Origin: Plasmodiophora brassicae
Lineage: Eukaryota; Endomyxa: Phytomyxea; Phytomyxea; Plasmodiophorida
DNA length: 64,000 nucleotides
Reading direction: 5' to 3'
Assembly: GCA_036867785.1 (NCBI GenBank)
Contig: CP145417.1
Span: 1,325,562 to 1,389,561 of the forward strand
This document shows, in pieces, positions 47,690-55,708 of this stretch. How positions within the stretch are numbered: position 1 is the first letter of the stretch; each line of letters starts with the position of its first letter. The translations under genes were made by a program, and so were the position numbers. The notes beneath the pieces were generated by a model, which ran no database searches, was not told the DNA's origin, and worked only from the letters and a program-made list of their open reading frames with translations.

Positions 47690-48175
47690 TTGCAGAGAAC
47701 GCCGATGTCCGGCGCCGGCTGACGCCAGGAAGATCTGGAGGTCCTGTGTACGCGCGTACCCACCTCTTCTGCTTCTATTGATCGGCCCAGGTTGTGGCGA
47801 TACTCCGGCAGGGATGGTGGCGGATCGCATGTCGGCTAGCGGCTCGGGAGCTGCCCCCCCCCCCCCCCCCCCCCGCCGCCCTCCTGGACGGCCTGCAGGG
47901 CAGACAGGCGTCGCTCGAGATCATGCCGACTGGGAGCTCGGTGTCATCCTTGGTTGGTCGGCCCGCCATCGACGTGGTGCAGGGCAGGGGCGCACGCGAC
48001 CGATTGCAGCAAACGGCAGACGGCCAGATCGCCGCCTGAGCTGAGGAGCAGGTCCGCGCGACGGTGGACCCCAACCTCCCCTCCCCCACGCCTAGGCACG
48101 ACGACTGCCGGCGCCCTGCTGGTCATCATGCTGGACGGGAGACGGCATGCGACGGCAGGTGTGCCCTGTCCAGCA
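47690..48175. repeat. Internal copy of subtelomeric sequence
   Basis: This segment matches the sequence next to the telomere: CGCCGGCTGACGCCAGGA, CCTCTTCTGCTT, TGGACGG, CTTGGTTG and the block around GAGCTGAGGAGCAGGTC all recur in the same order at about 63,330-63,650, and again at 62,165-62,260. Beyond the point where the chromosome end turns into telomere repeats, the internal copy continues (GAGCAGGTCCGCGCG...CCACGCCTAGG). It contains a run of 21 C at 47854-47874. Confidence 0.65.
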
Positions 48176-48722
48176 CTCTCAGGACATCCAAACTGTTGAT
48201 ACGAGGTTCCAGGATCTGAACAAATAACGTTGTTAGACGCGGTCTTCACACGAGACTCCACCCAACCTGCAGCAGTGACACATATTGGCATTCCTCTATC
48301 ACACCCTTCGTTGACGCTCCTGGAGGGCAACATGCTGGCCGACCGGCGTCATCAGCCTGCTCCTGAACGACTTCGGGCACATGTTCAGGGACGACGGTCC
48401 TGGTAACTGGGCGGCTGGTGAACTCGTCGCTTGGAAAACGTTGTTCTTCAGCGTAACCGATGCACACGACAACGATGATAGTGGCCGGACAAGCCGTGCG
48501 TCACGCGCCGGTGTACCCCCTCTTAACAGGGGAGACACTGAACACCTCCCAGCTTGCAGATCGCATGAACGCAAACGAAACCACATCGCAGGCATTCTGA
48601 CCGTTATAAACTGCCGCGTGATGGAGGCTGACGATGTATACCAAGCTCCGTTGTCGCCCTGCTGCGTCCCCTGGCACCAGGACACATAGAGCTGGATCTC
48701 CTCTAGGTGAACCGGCCTTGGT
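48176..48722. other. Intergenic, no gene seen
   Basis: About 550 bases between the subtelomeric piece and the stop of the HYDIN fragment. Open frames continue into it from the HYDIN tail but lose coding character. Confidence 0.35.
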
Positions 48723-50321
48723 TTATTTCTTGGGTTCCCCGTGGAGGTAGTAGACCCAGGGCGGTACAGTGGCCTGGTCGGCGCCGCCCGTGCGTGTAAC
48801 GACCAGCTTGCCGTTCGTGGGCTGGGCCACTGGAACCCGACCTGTATGCTGACCTCCTTCTTCGTATCGACCGTTTCGCCCTTCTTCCCGATCGTGAACG
48901 CCGGATTGTCCACCGTGTAGACGAACTCGCTGCGCTGGCCAAACACGTTCCTGAACCGGACGGCCTGCGAGGCCCCCGCTGTGATGCTGATGGGGCCCTC
49001 CGGTCGTGGCACCGAGCAGTGCCCGTGCAGAGCGCATCGGTACTCGCCGGCATCCGTCGACGTCACCTTCAGCTCATCGCGGACGTCGTTCAGGCCGGAC
49101 GGGTCGAACAGGACCGTCACCTGGCACTCGACACCGGTGTCGCCGTTCGCGTCTGCGCCGGCGCACGTGACCTTCTTGTCCCCGACCACCTCCAGGTCAC
49201 GGCAGTCAGGCATCCATATCGAAACCTAGGCGGTTACCAACCTGGAACGCTTGACCACCGACGAACGAACACTCGTAAGTGGTCGGCTTCTTCGACCACG
49301 ACAGGAACCGGAAGCGCTGGGTGCAGGTCGCCCCGAGGTACGCGTCGAACCTCAGCGACGCATCGACGGCGGCCGCGCACGCCTGCAACTCGAGCTCGTA
49401 CGGGAAGTCGCCCAGCTCGGCGGACGATAGCGTCAGGCGGACGCGCTGTGGCCCGGCAGCAGGGCGCCCCACGACCAACGGCCGGTACGCGATCGAGACG
49501 AGCGTCTCCCGTCGCGCCGTCAGCCGTACGGGTAGACCGCGAACGTCGACATCGGGCGACTCGCACGAGAACGACGTCAGCGTGCAATCGCGACCCAGCC
49601 TGTTCTCCAGCGGCACGCTCGTCAGCGCGCGCTGACGCACCGGCGACTGCAGGGCGATGCGATCGATGATGCCGGCGTCGGTGACGACGATCGTCAGACG
49701 GTGCACGAGGTATTCGCCTGTGGGGCCCACGCGCGTCACATGATCGTTCAACGGACGTCCACGCACGCATCGTGTGTGTGCCGCCCACCGTTGTCGTCGT
49801 TGACGAACTTGACGAGGGCGACCGTCGTGCCGGGACGGTACGCGTAGATCTGGAGGCGCACGTCGCGCGACACGCCCCCGGGGACGCCGACCGAGTCGCC
49901 GGCTGTGATCGACACGGTGTCATCGGGCGGCGACTCGCGCTGGATGTCGATGCGGAACCGCTGCGGGTCGTGCAGCCAGTTGCGGACGGGCAACGTGTGG
50001 GTCGACGCGCACTTGGCCCGCACCTGGCACGCACCGTCGGATTCCAGCGCCGGCGCCTGCGTCCGACCCTGCAGCCGGTAGGACAGGGCCGACCCGGTCG
50101 GCAGCGCCATGAAGAGCGTCCCTCGGTGCAGGTCGGCGGCCGTGGTCAGCGGCGCGTACACGACGGCCAGGTTGCAGGTGGCACCGGCGGGCACCTCCAG
50201 GTCGGGGGCGGACCACGCCCCGTCGCTGATCACCGGATGCAGCTGCCACGTCGACGTCGACGTGTTCGTGATCGGCACCTGCACGGTCTGCGACCCACGT
50301 ACGGTGGCGTCGAACGCCAGG
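48723..50321 (-). pseudogene. HYDIN C-terminal fragment, 5' truncated
   Basis: The minus strand encodes about 500 residues of the C-terminal end of HYDIN, a giant central-pair protein of motile cilia built of ASH/MSP domains: VQVPITNTSTSTWQL, then (after an 82-nt intron at about 49,790-49,709) GEYLVHRLTIVVTDAGIIDR, FPYELELQACAA, GPISITAGASQAVRFRNVFG, VDNPAFTIGKKGETV and the end WVYYLHGEPKK. Full HYDIN has roughly 5000 residues; everything upstream is cut off at the duplication edge (50,321), where no start follows. One shift of frame seems needed near 48,830. This is a host-gene relic, not a working gene. Confidence 0.8.
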
Positions 50322-50329
50322 ACGGGTGC

Positions 50330-50758
50330 CACAAGCAAACGATCCGGGTTTGTCGCCAATTTCTCCGGCTGCAAGACGCGATGCTCCTCGATCCTCGCGT
50401 TCGGTGCCGCACCGCAAGCGGGATCGGGGCCGGCGTTGCTGGTGACGCCCGTCCGTTTCTCCCACACTGGTACCCTGAACGCGTCCGCGCAGGCCATGTA
50501 CGTTCGAGAAGGGCAAGGTGCAGAAGGCAATGCACCGCTGCTCTGCCCGGCGTTATTCCCGAGTACGATCCTGTGAAGAAGGAGGACGTCAAGCAGGCCT
50601 TGAAAGCGTACGTACCCGCTTCTGTCGGTCCGCGCCAGTCGCTGCGGTCGTCCAATTCACCAACGGGGCGCAAGGCGACGGCGGCACAGGTCCACACGGC
50701 TGTCAAGCGCGTCCTGGACGCGTGGCCTCGGCTCGACGCCGCACTTAAGCTTGAATAA
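50330..50758 (+). pseudogene. Basic protein fragment of unknown family
   Basis: A plus-strand frame ends KKEDVKQALKAYVPASVGPR, ATAAQVHTAVKRVLDAWPRL and a TAA at 50,756-50,758. It looks like the helical C-terminus of a small basic protein, but its 5' part is lost at the duplication edge. The related arm in the left copy is out of frame. No family recognised. Confidence 0.35.
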
Positions 50759-51214
50759 TACATTCGTGCAAGTGCCCCGGACGCGCAGCAGCGTTGCCCT
50801 CCGTATACATGGTGATTCACTCATTGGATTCATGCGGTTTACTGACGACATCCACAGTCAGCACCTGCAAAGTAGTCGGCCCTCGAGGTATACTGGCGCG
50901 TGCGTGAAATTCTCGTCACGCCAATGACGCACTGGCCGTTCATCGTGGCTTCCGCCATGCCTGCCGTTTAATCCCGGGCGTTGATGGCGATACATGCAGA
51001 TTAATACCTGGGATGGATGGCGATCAATGCCGATTAATTCCTGGGGTCATGGCGATACTAGAGAATAATCTCGTTGACGGCTTCGTCCAGACAGTGGGAC
51101 CGGTACGCGTACCGGTCCCATACTGGTTTCCAGACTATTTAGCGCAAGTCACAGGACGCCTATTATCAAGCAACACGCCCTAATTCCATCAGTATACCGG
51201 TCAAAGACTTCAAT
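50759..51214. other. Upstream region of the anchor protein, right copy
   Basis: Contains the ~33-base repeats (50,965-51,050) and the palindrome at 51,096. Otherwise no coding signal. Confidence 0.45.
51096..51119. promoter_or_regulatory. 24-base perfect palindrome
   Basis: GGGACCGGTACG followed by its exact reverse complement, about 96 bases before the ATG at 51215. It is conserved with one mismatch in the left copy. A perfect 12+12 dyad so near a start suggests a dimeric factor site. Confidence 0.6.
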
Positions 51215-51619
51215 ATGGCCATGTCGAAGAACCATAAGATCATCATTGCCGTTGTCGTGTCGGTGCTCGTCTTAACCGGTCTCGCTGTCGGCCTGTACTT
51301 CGCGTTGCGGCCGAACCCCGCGGTCGAGGAGCTCAGGGACATTGTGCAACGCGCGAAGAACACCCCCAAGGATGACGCGAAAGCACAAGAAGTGATTTTG
51401 AAGGACCTGTTGGAGTGGGTGAAGAAGTACGCGAACAAAGTTGAAAGTATGTCCAAGAAGGATCAGAGGACGATCGGCGAGCTCAGAGACGAGTTGAATT
51501 CTGTCTACGCGGGACATGCGCGCGGAGCTCATGTACAATTTGGTCAGCATCAGAATACGGACGCCGCGCCCGTGATGCAGAACGGTGCAGACGGCCAGCC
51601 TGAGGGGACTGCCTACTAA
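51215..51619 (+). CDS. 134-residue signal-anchor protein, right copy
   Basis: Same protein as at 46347: a short basic start, one membrane helix (about residues 8-29), a charged helical domain and a polar end. Only a handful of substitutions separate the copies, and none breaks the frame, so both may be expressed. Unknown function. Confidence 0.75.
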   Translation: MAMSKNHKIIIAVVVSVLVLTGLAVGLYFALRPNPAVEELRDIVQRAKNTPKDDAKAQEVILKDLLEWVKKYANKVESMSKKDQRTIGELRDELNSVYAGHARGAHVQFGQHQNTDAAPVMQNGADGQPEGTAY

Positions 51620-52033
51620 CGGAGCCAGTGATGGGATAAACCAGGGAACCGGCTTGACGCCAAACCAATATTATTGGTCGCTGCAGGCCTTGGCAGGATA
51701 TCAATGTCGCCGCCTGCATGAATCAGCACGTCGCGCTGCCCGCCCTCGTCCATGCTTGCCATCGAGCCTGATGTTCCGCTTCTGCTTCCATCCAGGCGGG
51801 ACGGATATCACTGGCGTTTGTGCCTTGATCAATCAATGCCTGCGCACGCCAGCTTGATCACATTCGGAACTGAGCGGGCGACACGGCGGGTGCTCCATGG
51901 TATGCGTCTTTTTGTCCTGGTGAGGCGGTGCCACCCTGGAGCAGGCGCTGTTAGTGTCGACGCTTGTGACGGCCTCCCGTCGGTCATTGACGTCATCCGG
52001 GCGGGGGGCGTCTGACGGCCACCCCAGATTTGG
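51620..52033. other. Non-coding part of the duplication, right copy
   Basis: About 410 bases matching 46,752-47,221 less two short indels. It likely holds the glucokinase promoter. Confidence 0.4.
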
Positions 52034-53450
52034 ATGTCCTTGCGTCCCATACGCGGACGTCGCCTGCTCATCGGTTCGGGTGTCGCCCTTCTTGTCGCCG
52101 TCGTCCTCGGCATCGGGTACCAGTACTGCTACCTGTTCGGCTTCCCGTCTGCCGACATGCGATACTACGTTGCTGGGGACCTCGGCGGAACCAACTGCCG
52201 CCTCATCCTCGTGCAGGTCGGGTCCCCACATTGGTTCCCTGCGACAGGGACCTAACCACATTGTGGTCGACAGGTGGCCCCGGGGCTGAAGGAGACGGTC
52301 GTCGCTGAGAAGACGTACAGGTCGGCGGAGCACGCCCACCTGGTCGCCGTCCTGGAACGATTCCTGGTCGATTCGGGTGCCAGTCGTGGCCGGCACCCGA
52401 CCGTGGCCTGCATCGCCGTGGCCGGTCCGGTCACGTCCAATCGCTTCGCCCAGATCACCAACCTCGTAAGGCGCCGGCTACCGGCCTTGCTGTACTGCCT
52501 GCCCCATACGCGACGCTGATGAGCGGTCGCGCGTCGATGCACGTAGAACTGGACGCTGGATGCCGCCGCCATTGCCGCCCAACTGGACATCAGGGACGTG
52601 TTCTTCCTGAACGACTTTGTGGCAATCGGGTATGGCCTGCTGGCCCTGCGTCCTGGCGATTACCTGACGATCAACGACGTCGCCGGCCAGCCCGGGGCGC
52701 CGATCGCGTGCCTGGGCGCCGGCACGGGCCTCGGTGAGGTGTACCTGACACACAACGGCGACGAGTACGACGTGTGGCCATCCGAAGGCGGTCACGCCGA
52801 CTTCCCGGCGCGGACGCGCACCGAGTTCGACCTGATGGAGTTCATACGGCGCCGCGCCGGCATCGATCGCGTCAGCGTCGAGCGGATCGTGTCCGGGTCC
52901 GGCCTGCCCCTGATCTACGACTACTTCAAGGACGGGCACGCCGACCTGGTCAGCGACCGCGTCGACGCCGACCTGTCCGCCAGCGGCGCCGACCGCGCCG
53001 AGATCATCGCGCGACACGCTCTGCAGGACACCGATGTCCTGTGTCGTCGGGCGTTCGACACGTGGCTGTCTGCGTACGGTGCGGAGGTACGTACGTCGGC
53101 ACACACGCACACGCCGGGATCGTTCTGTTGACCGCGCACAGGCAGGCAACATGGCGCTGAAGACGCTGTGCTTCGGCGGGCTATACATCGCCGGCGGGAT
53201 TGCCCCCAAGGTCGTGTCGTCGTTCAAGACGGGCGACGACCTGTTCTGGAAGGCGCTGTCGTCCAAGGGGCGCATGCGCGATGTGCTCGAGCGTATCCCG
53301 GTGCACGTCGTGACGCGGCCGAACGTCGGCATGCTGGGCGCCCAGCTCGTCTGCCTGAGGCGCTTCCAGCGCGTCCTCGATCACGACGACAAGGATGACG
53401 ACGACCCGAAGCTGACCGCAGATGACGGAACAAACAAGACCAGCTTATAG
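52034..53450 (+). CDS. Glucokinase (bacterial Glk type) with N-terminal membrane anchor
   Basis: Exons 52034-52216, 52274-52465, 52547-53086 and 53142-53450, exact phases, 407 residues. Residues about 10-30 are a basic start and a membrane helix (GRRLLIGSGVALLVAVVLGI). The Glk fold follows: phosphate-binding DLGGTN (49-54), AVAGPV, the catalytic Asp in FFLNDFVA (about 148), GAGTGLGEVYL and EGGHADF, then GGLYIAGGIAPK. It phosphorylates glucose to glucose-6-phosphate with ATP. This family is common in bacteria and scattered in protists, normally soluble; the anchor is unusual and suggests the enzyme sits on a membrane. The tail is acidic. The 5' third was duplicated to 47,222. Confidence 0.9.
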
Positions 53451-53640
53451 GCGGGTACATATATACGCGTCTTCCTGCCTGCATGCCTACCCGTAGCAGG
53501 GACGCGCAGACTGAGGACACGAGGAGCGTTAGGAGAGAGATGCATGAGTCGTACAGGGGGGCGCCTTGCAGTGCAGTGACGTGTGCTTCCGGTCACCCGA
53601 CGCTGAGCCCGGTGCTGACCGGCACCACAGACCCCCTGCG

Positions 53641-54255
53641 ATGGCCAGGCGCCTGCTCGTCGGCGCGGCAATCGGCGCGCCCGCCGCGACGATCGCGGCG
53701 TTGCACACGTGCATCGTGCAGGTGCCCGTGCCGGACGCGTCGCTGCTGGCGCGGGACGCCGCCCACCGGGCGAGCCTGGACCCAGCGTACCGCTCGTACA
53801 CGGACGCGTTCCGCGTCCGCGTTCGGACGCGTCGCCGACCGTCGATCGACCAGTGCCTGCAGGCGTTCATCGAGTCGCCCGTGTTCACGCTCGAGCGCCG
53901 CCTACACGTGTGGAACGGGCTGGCCCGCCCTGATCCGACGGGCCGGTCGACGTTCGACGTCGGCAGCGTCGTCTCCCTGTGGACGGTCGTGCACAAGACG
54001 GACCGTGCCGTCCTGCTGCGCTGGGGGCATCCCAGCCTGGCGCTGCGAGGGTCGACGTTCCTGCAAGCGACGCGGGTCGACGGGGACGACGACGCCCACG
54101 CCATCGACGTCGTGTTCGGATCGGGGCTAGACCTCCCAGCCAGCCTCGATGACACGTCGCTGGGCTGGAGAGCGGCGTCGGCAGCGCATCGCCTCTTCTC
54201 CCGCGTCCTGCTGGCGTCCACCGTCCTCCAGATGAAGTACCACGGGGTCATCTGA
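53641..54255 (+). CDS. DUF2867-like protein
   Basis: Single exon, 204 residues from ATG (MARRLLVGAAIGAPAATIAA). The core fits the DUF2867 pattern: YTDAFRVRV, then an ESPVF segment, VWNGLARPD, GSVVSLWTVV and an RWGHPSL block where members have E/G-D-x-H-L. The family is found in bacteria and fungi with no firm function. The hydrophobic start may be a weak signal or anchor. The match is judged by eye. Confidence 0.5.
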   Translation: MARRLLVGAAIGAPAATIAALHTCIVQVPVPDASLLARDAAHRASLDPAYRSYTDAFRVRVRTRRRPSIDQCLQAFIESPVFTLERRLHVWNGLARPDPTGRSTFDVGSVVSLWTVVHKTDRAVLLRWGHPSLALRGSTFLQATRVDGDDDAHAIDVVFGSGLDLPASLDDTSLGWRAASAAHRLFSRVLLASTVLQMKYHGVI

Positions 54256-54347
54256 CGCGCGCTGTGAGCGTCGTGTGTGGCACACTGGCGGCCTCGGGGA
54301 ACTTCCCTGGAACGGGAACGCATCCGGCGACATATATTGTAGACTGA

Positions 54348-55085
54348 TTACAGGGGTAGCGGGTACTGCTGTTGCTGCTGCTGCTGCCGTACACGGTCGG
54401 TGATGCCACCTTGGGACGGCGGCGGTGGCGGCATCGGCCATCCTTCCCAAGGAGACCCGGCGCCGATGATGACATCACCGAACAGTTCGGTATCGGGCGG
54501 CGGCGCCCATTGCTGCTGCTGCTGCTGCTGCTGCTGCTGGGTGCGATTGTGGTGGTGCGCCGCCTGCAGAATCTCGGCCGCCACCAAGTTGCTCGCAATG
54601 TGCATGCTCGGCGACGTCGGCATGGCGGCGGCCGCCTCCTGCTGCTGCTGGTGCGCGGCGTCGACGTCGTAGTGGTAGCCGAGCGGAGGGAACGGGTTCG
54701 CGCCTGGCATCGGCGCCTGCCCGCAGAGCTGCGGTGGCGGCTGGACGACCTGGGCGACCAGCGGCTGCGTCAGCTGGTGACGCGTCGTCGTGATCACCTG
54801 GTTCGTGCCCTTGTACAGGCGGGACGATCGCCCCGGCTGGTCGACGACCTCGACCTCGCCCTCGAACGCGACGTACGACTGCCACAGGTGCTCGATGTCG
54901 TCCGCCGAGCTGAACTGGGCGCATTTCGCCTTCGACTTGTGCATGACGACCAGTGCGACGTCGACGTCGCAGAGGACGGCCAGCTCTTTGGCCTTCTTGA
55001 TCAGGCCCAGGTTGCGCTTGCGGAACGTCGCCTCGCGCTGCTTGCGCTCGTGGATGCGCATCATGGGCAGCTTGCCGCGACCCAT
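54348..55085 (-). CDS. MADS-box transcription factor 5 (Gln-rich)
   Basis: Single exon, 245 residues. MADS domain: MGRGKLPMMRIHERKQREAT, then KRNLGLIKKAKELAVLCDVD, KCAQFSSADDIEHLWQSY. The C-terminal part has glutamine runs (one of ten, one of seven) and proline-rich stretches, typical of activation domains. No K domain. It is divergent from the NTPase gene over a repeat-rich promoter. The frame is open further upstream; MGRGK is the conserved family start. Confidence 0.88.
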   Translation of the reverse strand: MGRGKLPMMRIHERKQREATFRKRNLGLIKKAKELAVLCDVDVALVVMHKSKAKCAQFSSADDIEHLWQSYVAFEGEVEVVDQPGRSSRLYKGTNQVITTTRHQLTQPLVAQVVQPPPQLCGQAPMPGANPFPPLGYHYDVDAAHQQQQEAAAAMPTSPSMHIASNLVAAEILQAAHHHNRTQQQQQQQQQQWAPPPDTELFGDVIIGAGSPWEGWPMPPPPPSQGGITDRVRQQQQQQQYPLPL

Positions 55086-55708
55086 AGGATTGGATGGGCC
55101 GCCGGAGCCGCCGTCCCGATGTCTGTGCCGATGCGCCACACAGGCCCGGGCGCGACGCGCACTGGGCGGCAAATGGAGCTCCTGGGGCCGACGGGCGACG
55201 TTACTGGCCGCAGCGCTCTCTTCTCGCTCTCCCTCTGTGGCCCGCGCAGTCCGCCACGCAGTGCCCCGCACCGGACCCTTACGACACGCCTTACCTTTGC
55301 CCGACGACACCAGACGCGCTCGGTCAGATAGGGTACGCCCGGGCGTCATGTTGCCAGCGTTGACCCAGTGCAGCAGCGGTAATTGGACGGCGGCACCGCA
55401 GCCGCCGTCCTGTGCAGCACCGGCCGCGCATAGACAATGTGGGCGCGCGCCCGAGGCAGCCGCCGTGCCGTGCCGTGCAGCGCAACCGCAGTGCAGCTGC
55501 CGCACAGTGCAACTGCAGTGCAGCTGCCGCACAGCGCAACTGCAGTGCAGCTGCCGCACAGCGCAACTGCAGTGCAGCTGCCGCACAGCGCAACTGCAGT
55601 GCAGTTGTCGCACAGTGCGACTGCAGTGCAGCTGCCGTGCCCTGAGTGACACAATGCCGTGGGGCGGCGTTGCGGGCCTCGCGCGCTGACACCGCCGCCA
55701 CTGCACCA
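55086..55708. promoter_or_regulatory. Divergent promoter region
   Basis: A 623-base gap between the divergent MADS gene 5 and the P-loop NTPase gene, G+C-rich, holding the E-box minisatellite at 55,480-55,640. Long open frames cross it in several phases because the repeat unit is a multiple of three, but they show no coding character. Confidence 0.5.
55480..55640. repeat. 27-base minisatellite with regular E-boxes
   Basis: Six units of 27 bases. CAGCTG occurs at 55494, 55521, 55548, 55575 and 55629, and the variant CAGTTG at 55602, each exactly 27 bases apart. CTGCAG precedes most of them. CAGCTG is a bHLH-type E-box; 27 bases is about 2.5 helical turns. Confidence 0.85.

Larger units (their letters stand above)
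50321..52270. repeat. Segmental duplication, right copy
   Basis: Partner of 45,478-47,470. This copy leads into a complete glucokinase gene, so it looks like the donor, or the better preserved one. Its left edge cuts the HYDIN fragment. Confidence 0.85.

Noticed and set aside
47854-47874. Run of 21 C as an assembly gap
   Set aside because: Probably a true but error-prone homopolymer in the subtelomeric element; its length should not be trusted, and it has no separate meaning.
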